From Pholiota molesta (taxonomy: Eukaryota > Basidiomycota > Agaricomycetes > Agaricales > Strophariaceae): a DNA stretch of 64,000 bases. The stretch is from positions 248,001-312,000 of the forward strand of contig JACGCK010000002.1 of assembly GCA_014925825.1 (NCBI GenBank), given 5' to 3'. Both the position numbers and the translations under genes were made by a program. Under the pieces are notes generated by a model, which did no database searches, was not told the origin of the DNA, and saw only the letters and a program-made list of their open reading frames with translations. Shown here in pieces: positions 37,401 to 49,464 of this stretch (position 1 is its first letter; each line of letters opens with the position of its first letter).

Positions 37401-40400
37401 TTGTAGAGGGTCATTTATAGTGCGAATAGATTTTGGATTTCTGATTTTCGCACAAATTAGCTGTCGTACTGAGTTATAAATTGAAGAGCATACTCATGGA
37501 CTTGACAGAGTTCTGGCGGAACCATACTGGTTGCAACGGTGTAATCCCCTGCTTCTCGCGCGATTACAACTGATATGGTACATAAGTAAAATAATTTGAA
37601 GCTCGTCACATAAGGAACATACCACATGTATTTTGCGATCCAGATGTTTCTACGATGACTGTGTTAGTTATTTAATGACAACAGGGAATATTAAACACAC
37701 CAGTACAAATCTCAGTCAACCTTTGCAATGCTATTGATTAAAACCATGAGTCCTAATTTTCAATTTAGATGAAATAAAACAAATAAAACAAACCAGAGGA
37801 AAGATTGATATCGCTAGAAATGTCTTTGCTCCATTTAAGGATAGAAGCTAAATCGGTGGCACTCAAAGTAGATTCTTGATCGTCTTGACCGTTTGCTCTG
37901 CCAAGGATCAGTGGAGCATTCGAATTCAAAGGCAAAGCTTCCGTTTGAATTGCGACATCTGAAGAAAATATGGCTTTCTTCAGTGGAACATTCATCTGTC
38001 CTCCAGAAAATGTTGTCAGATAGTTGCTACCTGGGGATTCAGTTAGGTTAGGTTAGAATATATTTCAATACATACACAATGCCCTGTGCACCCCATTGCG
38101 CATGCCTGGAGATTCCACGGCGCTGCAATTCATTTCCTAGACCTTCGACACCGCATCGGATGAAATGGGACCCTTGCTGCGGAATCTTAAGCTTCTTTTT
38201 CATTGTGAAGAGAATTAAACTCACCAGATATAAACACCAGCCTTCTTCAGCAAGCCAATCGTCATTGACAGCCAGCCTGAATTTAAAATGTGAGTACACG
38301 GTCAGAACAAGACAATGCATTATGTACTTGACAGCTGCATCATATAATTTGAATGCATCTGGTGAGCCCATCAATGCAGCCAGCTCTGCATCCTTGATAT
38401 AAACGCGTTACCTCAAACAACTGAATACCCGAGAGATATCAACTCACAACAATAGCAATCCATGTGCTAACGTTGACTGGGCTGGAAGACAGCCACCTAC
38501 AAAAAAAACGGGACATAAGTATATCTTCTGGCGCATCACAATAGGCGATGGATTTACTTTCGGATGTACTGTTGATTAAGATTGATTTGGTTCAGATATG
38601 CAATACGCTCGTCTGCGGTTACAACGCCATTTCGTATACACGCAATCATAGCAAGATTTTGGAAAAAGAGTGCATATCGGATGTGTCGATGGCTGGTCGG
38701 ATTGGAGTATGCTCTTGTCATAGTAGATTGACAACTTACTTGGGATGAGAGTTTCTGGTTTTATATACACCAAAACCTAGTGAAGCCGCCTCTTTCACGT
38801 GGCCAACGGAAAAGTAACTGACGACCTTTGATTGATAATTATTAGAAAACGAATAACAAGGAGAAAATTTACATACCTTGAAAGAATCGTACCTTCACAG
38901 ATATTATAAAAAAGCTGCAGAGAACAAAGTTATTAACTTACCAGTTGAGGGCTAGGGCCAAATTGCCAGATTGTTGGTGGATTTGTTCAACATATTTGCT
39001 TTCCACGAATGTGTCGGTGTCAAAAACAGTTTTCACAGAATCAGCGTGTGTGTATCCGCCGAGAACTCGAATGCAATTGAGAACGGCTGTTAATTTTGGT
39101 GTTCAGCAATTCAACTGAGACACTATTCAAACTGTCCATACCAGTCGCTAGAATAAGCTGCTCCGCTCCTGGCGTCAATAATTTGACATCACCGACGCAC
39201 TATCAACAATGGCAACATGGGTCAAACTGTAGAATACTTAATCGAAGGCGTGGTGATTCACCTCTTCGGCTGCAGTGACAAGCTCGCTGACTGTAGATTA
39301 TAAAAGACATGTAAGCCATAACAAAGTATATCTGTAAGGAATAACGCACGGTGCTCAGAAACATAGAACTTGGTGATGATCGTGTGGATCGTGGCAAAAC
39401 TAGTATAAATACTAGATAACATTATGGCTGAGACAACGGGAAAAGGGATGAAAAAAGAAACACACCGGTCGCCAGCGCTGTTTCCATACTTGACAGCTTG
39501 TTCAAGACGTGGAAGGTTTGCACGTATGTGCATATTATCAAAACCAGAGACCATTGAACAGTAGAGAACTTGGGCACGGCTGCTTAGGTTATTAGATTCC
39601 GTCAGTATGATATACTGAAGGACCTTACCATTTTTCGCCAGAGCTTCCATAGCGTTCCGCTATCCGTATTGCTAACTTCGCAAGATCAGCGGAGAACCGG
39701 TGTAATTCTCGTCGCTCTGGGGATGATGAATTCACAATGATTCTCGATATTCTTTGCTCGATACGTACCTCCAAGCGCCCAGAAAAACCCTAGAGCAGTA
39801 CCAGGTGCCATACCAGATCTGTTCATAGTTTAGAATTTTTTCCTTAGGAAGACGCTAAGTTTACCGCAGTGCCAGCTGTATAGTCTGAAGGGAATGAAAT
39901 CAATCAGCAGGAAAGTTGCATATGATATTGCCACCCACAGTTAACCCGATTACATCCGCAAATGAATACGGAGATGGACTCCAATAAGCGTTCATACCTG
40001 ATGGTTATTGTCATGTTAAGAAACCACCGGATAAAACAAAACGAAATGTTAAGGTTTACCAGCGTCGTTCAATAGACTCGCGGCAAGTTCAGTTCTTGCA
40101 TCTGTCGTTTTCGGAATATTGAGGATTTCATCAAATCCAACTGCTAAAATCTCGTTTTTGACTTCTTCAAACATAACATCAGCCTGCCTACGTGTCGGTG
40201 ACAAGTTAACTTCAATCCCTAGGACTTTGAGAGCAAACAAAGTATCGTTCAAAGCCCCAGCGTAATCTTTTCTTAGCCACTGATTCCGTGACCGTAAGCG
40301 GAGTATGTTTGCTCGATCTTCAGATAACTTGCTATGAATGAGACATTCGTTCAGGATAGAATCTGAGGCATCCAAGTCGCCTGTTTGATGATGTGTGAAT

Positions 40401-43400
40401 TGATTGGGATGCAGCAACTGTCAATGTGCTTACCCTTCCAAGTAAACAATCTGCGGGTATTTGAAACATTGAGCACTAGCAATTAAGTCTTCATTATAGA
40501 GCCGTTGTACTCACGCGGCTAAACGAGACAGGAGAATGAATGTCCGATGTGGTTTCTCTGCCCACGCGTCTCCCAAAAGGAGGTTACGTGCGCTGACAAA
40601 AGACTGAATTGCGAGCTATATTTCATATATTATAGAAAAATGAGGATGAGATATGAATTTATTAACTTATGCAATCACCTCATGCGCGCCACGAGCCCAG
40701 GCAGACTCTCCGGCGTCTACCAGGACATCCAACAGTTCATCTCGCTTGGGATGATCGTGCAGAAGATTCAGACACCTATTTTATCATGATGAGAGAGTTT
40801 AAGCCATCAAAGCATGGTATGCATACCGTTTCGCATGTTCCGCAATTCGGTAAACATCGATTGGAATTTCATGCATCATCATCAAGATAATCTAATGTAT
40901 TGTTTGAATGAGACGGGAAATGGTTAAGAGTGTACTCACCCCGAATGACATCTTCGCGATAACCTCCTTGGGAAGACATTCGGCTTCCGCTTGAGCAGCC
41001 TGCCGATAACGGTCGTGCGCGAAGCTACACATGTCCCGCGCTCGTGTAATTAACCAGCCTTCGGTCAAAGCTAGCTGAAGGCCGCGCATCGATTTGTGGG
41101 TGTTATCTGGTCTTGTTTCGCGGAGACTCGACACCGCTTTGTGTAAGTTCCATGTACTAGCTTCGTCTTCGCCACCTGCTGGACTACTGGAATCTTCCCA
41201 ATCAATCATCAACGCAATTTCAGTGACTTTAAAACTATCCCATAAACGAATCAGCGGAGAAAAAAAAGTTCACAGCATACACCTACGTTTCTCCAAAGAA
41301 CGCTGCCCATAGAAGATATTTCCTCGCATCCTCCGGAAGTTCCCTCAAGTGCGTAATCAGAAATGTAAGGTCCGTTGGGTCAGAGATCTTCTGATTGGAT
41401 AAACTGCCTTCAACCGCCACCATGTCATACCTGCGTCGGCCCAAATCTATGAGAATTATGCCAGAACAAATTTATGGCAGACCTACATCCAATAATTATG
41501 CTCCCAGTCAAATTTAATCTATTGGCCATCGTTTAGATATCGAAACGCTGAACAAGACTAAGCAACACAACGTCTCACATGGTGTTGGCGGTGCAGAGTC
41601 ATTAAAATGCTTCGCGCAGAGAATGCGTTGCCGGAAGAAGCTAAAAATACAAAGCGAGATAGAGGGGTGCATTCGTCGATATCGCGATGCAAGGTCTTCG
41701 AAACGAGTTGGGAGATCGCTTGCAGATTTAGAGGTTCGACTGTTATCCAAGTAGGCCGTGAGCGATTGGTAAACATTTGGCGGACACGATCCACAATTTC
41801 CCTGTATCCATGCATCAATATAACCGCGATAATGTGAGCACGGATTTATGGTCCTACGCTTTATCCGATCTTAGTGTCGCAAAAATTAGCTATTTTGAAT
41901 GTTGGTCAGGACAGGCTTCAGGCAAAGTCATCAAGGGGACTGACTGACCATACGGCTCCTGGAATTTACTAGTGTAGAAACGAGGTCCAGGGTGCTAAAA
42001 TAAAAGTGGTTCAGCATCGACACAGTAATGGAAACAAAAATTCCAACGATTGGTCAGCCTCATGCAAATCGTCGAGGAACAAGGCAAATAGACGCGTCTC
42101 TGCAATCACTGTGAAAACGTTCTCCACCAATGACTGGAATCTGGCTCGAAGTTCCCGAGTGTTTAGGTGCTCTTGTGGCGCTTCTAGATGGATGTCGAAG
42201 AGCGCCAAAACATCTTGTAACTCTGGAGTCCCTTGATACAGTAACGGAACGTTTTGCAGCTGAGGTCCAAGACGCTCCCGTAATGCATTCACAAATCGAT
42301 GCAAATCAGTGTGAAAAACCATCAACTGTCGCAGGACAGATGACAAACAGGCAAGCTAACAGACATGTGAGTGGCCGTGGATATGCACCTTATGGTCACT
42401 TACCAACGCTGAAAATGGTGCTGAATCGGCACTTTGGAACTTTGCCTGACCCCAGAGCCCATGTGCTGGTCAACGAAGTTTAGTAACGTTGGTATATAAA
42501 TAATATGAAAAATAATCCTACATCGCCAACTCGCTTGATTCACAAGAATCATTGAGCTTTTCCCGATCCTGTGTGCCGGGATGAATAATGCGGATAAAAT
42601 GAAAGTAAGATCAAAACTTACCCTGGAGGTCCAACCACGAGAACGGTCTGAGTGCGGGAAACACGGCTCCGACTACGGAACATAACCTTTCGCAATCCAT
42701 CAGGTGGATGTGATATAGAACTGATCGACTGCTGCGTGGAATTCTCCATCAAGTCTACCGATGGCTGCAACCTCGGGCTGGACTCTCCAACCATAGATGC
42801 ATACGGGGAGTCGCTTCGTGACGATAGTGATTCTGTGTATTCGTCGTGGTTTGTGTGCAAAGAGCTACCTGTTGAGAATGAAAGACTGTAGCCTTTACTG
42901 GCAGAAAAGTGTTTCGAAAAGCTATTCGAAACAGTATGGACTAACGAGAATTGTTTTCAAAAGTATGTCCAAATGATAAAATCTTATGAACCACTCACTA
43001 ACGCTGCGGATAAGCTCCAGTTCTTTTTCGCGGCCGAACTAAAGAAGATAAAATCAGGATGATTCGGCATTGCTGTCAAATATGTATTACCAGGGCAATA
43101 GGCATTGTGAATTCCTAGATATATAGATTGTCAATCTGGGTGCTTCGTCCACAAATGATGGAATATATACCACGAAACGATCTTCGAGTGCAATTTCAAA
43201 CGATGGGATAAGCTATGTTCAAAATCTCAGAAAAACTGCCATGATGCTGTAGTTAAGATATCACAGCTACCTCAGAGGAATCATCCGATGTCGCAGAGAC
43301 AGTGGCTAGTAAACGTCGTTGACATTCCATGAGATCTTTCTTTAGTCCGTATGCACTTTGATATCGCATGTCAGGATTTTTCGCCAACAACTGATCTATA

Positions 43401-44885
43401 TGTCAATATTTGCAAATCAATATGAATTAATAATAAGTGCACATACCTTGTCGATGATATCTGCCAAAACCTGGGGGACGTCACGTCTAACTTCATGGAC
43501 AGGCATAGGACGCTTTTGCACGATAGAATGCAATAGTTCAAGGGCACCTCCTTCGAAGGGCATCTGGCCTCTTCCGACCAGAAGCGTCCAAAACATAATT
43601 CCAAGAGAATACAAATCAGTTCGATGGTCTTGAGTCATAGTCTCGATACTGCCAGTTTGTTCAGGTGCTAGATAGCAAAGGGCCTCTTTGATTTTGAGCT
43701 TTTCTATTTCTTCATAAGCACGCAAGACGAGAGACGAAGGTGACCCGAAGTTTTCCAAGGAAATGGCTCGATTCCCGAAGTGCACCAAACGAACAAATCC
43801 GGAATGAGAATTCAAGTGAAAGGCGTTCGCTCGAACTAAATGATGGTCAGTAACTAAGGAGTGTGATAACGTTTTCAGACGAACCTTCACGATGAACAAC
43901 ACCGGCCCTAGGGACGGTCAGTGGGTAGGTTAATAGCAAAGGGATGCACCTCACTTATGCAAAGCTTCCAAGCAATGCGTAGCTTGTATTGAAAATCTGA
44001 GAAAACGTATGTTACATGGTGATATGTGGTAGGGATATTTTGAACATACTCGAGAAAGGATGCTAGGTCCATGATGTCGAACGCCTCCATTTCTTCAGCT
44101 ACATCTGCATCTTCGGTGCCTAGCATGTATGCATCGACATGGGAAGCCGATCTCACGCGAGAGATGTCAGCCAGCAAAAGATCGTTGACTTTGGAAGGAG
44201 GAAGATAACGACCAAGCAAGTTTAATCCTGGATGGACGAGAAGTAGTACGACGCAATCTCCATTTTCGCGAGGAATCTTGAAGAAGTCAATCATACGCAA
44301 GGTGGTGCTCGAACGTTCCAAGGACGACACCATTCGTCCTAAGCTGAAGCAAGAATATAAATTCAATATCAAAGCGCCATAATTATTGGCTCACATATGA
44401 GCCTCCCTTTCTAAACACATTGAACCGTTTGATTGAGCGGCGGCGATCTTAGCGAGTACGTTCGAACCATCCTTCAAGCTGTTTCCTTCCGCAAGAACAG
44501 TCATGCTTCCAGTGTCTTGCCATGGCGAGGCCTAAAACCTGGTGCATGAGTAACTGTACACTGTACTTGAGTAAAATTGACCTTTTCGAAAGTGTATCCA
44601 GGGATAGAGAGAACTCCGTCCCTAAAATATAGAGTCGGAAAAGAGGGTTGGCCAAATTTCTTTCGCATCTCTCTTGGCATATCTCCAGCCAAAGCTGAAG
44701 CAAAAGACGGAGATTCCAAATATACAAGATCCTAATGGAAGGGGAATTCAGGCAATGAATCGTCACGGTTCTCTGGTACAGGTTCGACGGCCTTGGCCAC
44801 AGGGGGACTAAATCGGTCACACGGTCACCGCATCACATCTGACGTCATAATCCGAAAGCCCAAGAGCAAAATCATCCATCACCAT
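34453..44885 (-). CDS. Giant hybrid histidine kinase with N-terminal kinase-like and NTPase modules
   Basis: One gene with dozens of short introns covers 10.4 kb. In order: an N-terminal kinase-like domain (about 44.8-43.0 kb) with [27 protein letters not shown] and LAPEQTGS; an ATPase module with Walker A GPPGIGKSS (42.6 kb) and [13 protein letters not shown] as a probable Walker B; a long helical repeat region; a GAF domain (about 37.3-37.0 kb); HisKA with SHELRTPF (about 36.9 kb); HATPase with [16 protein letters not shown] and GGTGLGLSI; a degenerate receiver-like segment (about 35.6-35.2 kb); and a full receiver (ALFDHHMPICDG, SADC, FSKPL) ending near 34.5 kb. The layout matches S. pombe Mak2/Mak3-type (group X) peroxide-sensing kinases. 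The start (44885 or 44879) is the least certain point; it needs an intron of about 105 nt before the first conserved block. Confidence 0.85.
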
Positions 44886-44999
44886 TGTAACAGCCAGGCG
44901 ACAAAAATATACATTGCTCATTTAAAGAAAAAGTAAACGAAAGTAACACGACACGGAAAGCTACAGAACAGGGCCAAAACGATATAGAACTGTCGTTAT

Positions 45000-47018
45000 T
45001 TATGATGTCACTAGGAAGATGAAGTGAGAACAACATTGTCGAAATATCTTGGTGTACTCACTGTAGCTGGCAGGATCGATATGGTCCGGCAATTCCGGTA
45101 CCGCAACTTCGAAGCGGGATTGGATTGCTGCCATGACTTGCTGGTCGCTTTCCGAGGAGACAAAGGTGATTGCAAGACCCTTCGTTCCAAATCGTCCCGC
45201 TCGTCTGAGAAGGTAAATAGAAATTTGGCTGGACAAGGTGATGTACATACCCCACTCTGTGAAGATAACTGTCTGCATCGGGAGGACAATCGTAATTGAT
45301 AACGATGTTGACACGCTCAACATCAATACCACGTCCGAAGATATCGGTGGCAACCAAAATACGCTTTTCGAATGCTTTGAAGGCGGTGTATCGGCTGATC
45401 CTGTAAGACTCCATTGATGAGAAAAGTGATAGTTCAAAAATAGAAAGATACAGACCGTTCCTCTTGTTGGAGACCTGAATGAATGCTGATACTGGGGAAA
45501 TTGCAGGAAACAAGGAGCTTGTCGAGTTCGATAGCACGGGCGACTGATTTGACGAAAATAACGACCTATTATCTCCAAGTCAAAAATAGCTCAAAAGAAA
45601 TTATGCTGGCAGATATACCTGATTGAATTCCAAAGAATCCAGTAATTCATTCAATTTTCTGTTCTTTCCGACCTCCTCGAGTTTGACGTAGTGTTGTTGG
45701 AGACCATGCAGAGTCAACTTAGTTTCATCGTCGACAAAGATTTCCAGGGGCTGAAAACGACAGCATATTAGCATTTTACATATGATTCGATATGTATGGT
45801 AAACTCACATTTGCCATGAACTTCTTGCATGTAGCTCTGATGTCCTTCGCCAAAGTTGCACTGAACATCATGACCTGTTTGTGGTGGGGGGTGGCGCGGA
45901 AAATTTCTTGCACATCACGGCGCATATCTAATGGACGATGTCGGGATTAGATAAGATGGTCGAAGAAAGACTGGGCAGCACAAAAAAGAGGGGACACCAA
46001 TAGCAAATATGGAAAATAAAGGAGCAGCAGCACGTCGACCCAGTGAGGAATCCTAGGAGAGTGATGTTTGGGCCTCGAGCGAATCATTTCATCGGTCACA
46101 GTTGAACAACAATCCGAATCCCTGCCCTGCCGAACAGGATCCAGAAGGAATGCCGTTTGGACTGAGACGACAGACAGCAAATGATAGCCGAGGTACGTGG
46201 TGCAGCGACAAATGTAAAGGGTGATGGAGATGGGTGAGCGCCAAATTCGTAAGACTAACCGAGCTGTTCGAGCATCTTATCGCACTCGTCTAACACAAAA
46301 TGTTTCACGTTTTTTGCGTCGAGTACTTTATCCCTAACAAGCGCATTCAATCGACCCGGGGTTGCAACGACAATGTGGGGGCATTTGGTTTTGTCGCGGA
46401 GGATTTCTGTGTCTTTGGAAACCGCTGTACCGCCATAGAAGGTGCTGACTCGAACATCCGGCATATACTTGGCAAAACGGGTGTATTCGTTTTTGATTTG
46501 GAAGGCGAGTTCGCGAGTGTGGCAAAGAACCAGAACGGAAACCTCGCCATTGACCGGCTCGAGCTGTTGCAAAGTGGCAAGGACGAAGACGGCGGTCTTC
46601 CCATGACCAGACTTCGCTTGGCAGAGCACGTCCATGCCTAGAACCGCCTGAGGAATACACTCTTGCTGCACTATATATTAAGGTGAGATATAACCTGTTT
46701 TGTTCAGCAGCAAACCCACCTTCCGAAGGATGCTCGAAACCTAGATCACTGATAGCGCGCAACAATTCGGGCTTCAGAAGGAAGTCCCTGCAACGCGAAG
46801 AAAGATAGAAGAGATGAATTCAGTAATCCAAGGACTTCCCGTACCAGCTATGGAGCATACCTGAAGCCAGTTGAATGGATGCCAGAAAAGTTTTTCTTGT
46901 CCTTGCCCTCCGCGTCACTGATGCCTACTGCACCTCCATTGCTTGTAGCGGCACCGACGTTAGGGATATCGTGCTCGTCTTCATAGTCGATGAGATCTTC
47001 GTTGTCGTGACCGCTCAT
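45000..47018 (-). CDS. SUB2: DECD-box RNA helicase Sub2/UAP56
   Basis: Sub2/UAP56 is the ATP-dependent RNA helicase of the TREX complex, acting in spliceosome assembly and mRNA export. The start at 47018 gives [19 protein letters not shown]. Conserved blocks: [40 protein letters not shown] (motif I), [21 protein letters not shown] (the DECD box), [11 protein letters not shown] (motif III), [16 protein letters not shown] and [13 protein letters not shown] (motif VI). The C-terminus, joined across a final intron near 45011-45062, is [12 protein letters not shown]. Motif I has His where UAP56 usually has Met. One intron, 45928-46259 (332 nt), is about six times the usual length here. Confidence 0.95.
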
Positions 47019-47800
47019 CTTTGTTTGTGTTCAAGAGGAAATGAGATGGAAGAGAGCGAAAGTGGATGAAGGATGGGCAAAGCAAGATGGACGCAAGCAA
47101 CCAGGATGGTTGGCAAACTCGAGTTGATTGGTTGACCTTCACAACCAAACATCAACAGTCACAGTCACAGATCACCATCTCGCACGGGCCTCACACAAAC
47201 TGACTCGAGCCTCAGCGCTCAGCAAATGCAAGCAAATGCCTTGCTTCAGCAAACTTGAGGATGCTGCATGGGTGTCTATTCATATAACACCCCTTAACCC
47301 AGCACTCTCTTGCGCTTGACTTTTTAATACCTCTTTCACCTTGCGTTCACTGGCTGTCAGTAGCATGCCGGAGATCAAGAGGCAACATAATAATGAACGA
47401 CAGGAAGAATCTACATATAAGGATTATTCAATGATCAAATCGTCCCTGAAATTTGTGCTATATAACTATCCTAGTTGCAACTTGCTGCTCAGAACACTGA
47501 GCAGGCTCAGAGTCAGGTCTCAGCGCTTGAGCAGCGGCTGCTTTCAGTAACCGTCAGATAAATTGCTCCGGATACGACCGAGCAAAGCGGTTTATTAAAT
47601 ATGCAAACCCAATCAACTTTTTCTCTCAGGCAGTCACATTAGGTTGGCCGGCACATCGACGCGCCTCAGCCTCTAGGTGCAAACGTTTTATTTAAAGTTC
47701 TGGTAACAACACTTGAACTAACCCGCATTCTACATTTCGCGGACCTATAGCTGGGCTATAAATCCTTGCAACCTCGACAGCTCACCTAGCTGCACCTATA
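47019..47800. other. Divergent promoter region SUB2 / DIC1
   Basis: Gap of about 780 bases between two divergent starts. It has short CAC/CAG-rich repeats near 47150-47180 and a TATAAA at 47757-47762, 39 bp upstream of the DIC1 ATG. Short open frames here have no recognisable content. No RNA gene seen. Confidence 0.45.
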
Positions 47801-49270
47801 ATGTCTACCGAGTATCCATTTTGGTAAGTCTTATCTCTTTCTGAACAGAACCAACACAACTGACTGATCCCAGGCTTGGAGGTAGTGTCAAACCAACAAT
47901 CGTTATGCACCACTAACATTTACGCCTTTCGTGTTCAGGAGTTGCGGCGTCGAGTGAGTGCATTGTCCTGGACGTGTTTGCCCTTCGATGCTAAATTCTA
48001 ATCTAGTGGCTGCCACTTGCACCCATCCGTTGGATGTAACGAAAGTGTTCGTTTCGCAATTCCCAATTCTATAGTGACGTGCTCATGAATACTTACAGCC
48101 GTATGCAAACATTGGATTCGATACCTGGCTCGAAACGTCCATCTACAATATCCGTCATTCGCACCTCAATTTCCCAGTCCGGGGTTCGAGCTCTCTATGC
48201 TGGGCTCAGTGCTTCCTTGATGCGTCAAATGTCCTATTCTCTGGTGCGGTTAGGATCGTATGAGAAGATGAAAGCGCAATTAGCCCGGGACGGAAAAGCA
48301 TCGACGGGAAAGTTGCTTTTGGCTGCATGTTTAGCTGGTGGACTTGGGGGAATAGCTGGTAATCCTGCGGGTGCGTGCGATTGCTCGTATTTTGTTAAAA
48401 CCTTAAGATAATCACAAGTTAGATATTATATTGGTGCGCATGACCAGCGACCTGATTAGACCTCCAGAAAAGCGATACAATTATTCCAATGCTTTCTCTG
48501 GCCTCGGTGACTTAGTACGGACAGATGGAATTCATGGGCTTCTACGTGGTCTAGGGACAAATACGGTAATTGAAGTTGTTATTATTCCCTTAGTCCCTCG
48601 TTTGATAGTCCTTTCAGTTCAGAGCAGTGTTAATGAACGTAGGCTGGCGCTCAATTTTGTACAAGAATTGCCCTAATTTAAATTTGTCTCTTCAGATGTC
48701 CCAAGTAGGATCGTGCGTGTCCTTTCCATACTTTGCATATCGTCCGTATATTATTATTAACAAATTCTACCCGTTCAGATATGATTTCATCAAAACAACA
48801 CTCCTTACGCATTCATTGCCTGTCATTGATTATCAATTTCGTGATAATTTACCTCTACATCTGACTTCAAGTTGTCTCGCCGGGATGTTTGCCACAAGTA
48901 TGTCCTATCCTTATTTTCCCTCCTTTGATGCTCATAAATCCTGCTCAGCAATATGCTCCCCCGCTGACGTGATTAGATCACGGTTAATGGCTTCCGTGGG
49001 TCAAATCAAGTATTATCGCTTTCCATCTTAATTATTATTTTAACAGTCAGGGAAAACATCATTTACTCACATTATCAGTCAATCATTCAAAGACGAAGGT
49101 CTTCGATTCCTCTTCAAGGGATGGACTCCATCTTTCGTTCGCTTAGGTCCTAACACTGTTCTTATGTTTGTTTTTTACGAGGTAAGAAAATTTCATAACC
49201 CCTCCAACAATCGCTAACAATTATTACAAACTTAAAGCAAATCAAGAAGGCATGGAAGTCAGCGTTCTAA
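47801..49270 (+). CDS. DIC1: Mitochondrial dicarboxylate carrier Dic1
   Basis: Dic1 exchanges dicarboxylates for phosphate across the mitochondrial inner membrane. Twelve exons sum to 873 nt (290 residues), close to yeast Dic1. The first repeat reads FWLGGVAAS|MAATCTHPLDVTKVRMQT, then GLSASLMRQMSYSLVRLGSYEKMK, NPADIILVRMTSD in repeat two, MSQVGSYDFIKTTLL, SPADVIRSRLM in repeat three and GWTPSFVRLGPNTVLMFVFYE at the end. Exons: 47801-47823, 47874-47881, 47939-47953, 48007-48046, 48099-48370, 48423-48565, 48618-48638, 48696-48712, 48779-48897, 48949-48995, 49047-49181 and a last exon ending at 49270. Eight of the twelve exons are shorter than 50 nt, the smallest 8 nt. Confidence 0.94.
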
Positions 49271-49464
49271 AATTCACCTCCTCTATATATCATCACTGTA
49301 TCGACATTCGGAATTTCCAGACGTTCATACTATCACTAGATGTTGTTAACAGTAGAATTACAATATGATCACCCAGAAGATCTAGGGTGTCTCAGGATAT
49401 TCTATAGACAGTTCAACAATTATCTATATAAACTAGCAATAGATTTGTTGCTTACCAGCTTGTA

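Noticed and set aside
34453..44885. Several separate genes instead of one histidine kinase
   Set aside because: Conserved blocks follow in the exact order of one family (kinase-like, ATPase, GAF, HisKA, HATPase, REC) with short introns throughout and no promoter-sized gaps.
45928..46259. A box C/D snoRNA hosted in the SUB2 intron
   Set aside because: A C-box-like ATGAAATGA is present on the minus strand, but I found no convincing CTGA D box at a suitable distance and no terminal stem.
47019..47800. A small gene between SUB2 and DIC1
   Set aside because: The open frames are short and of random composition; the region is better explained as divergent promoters.
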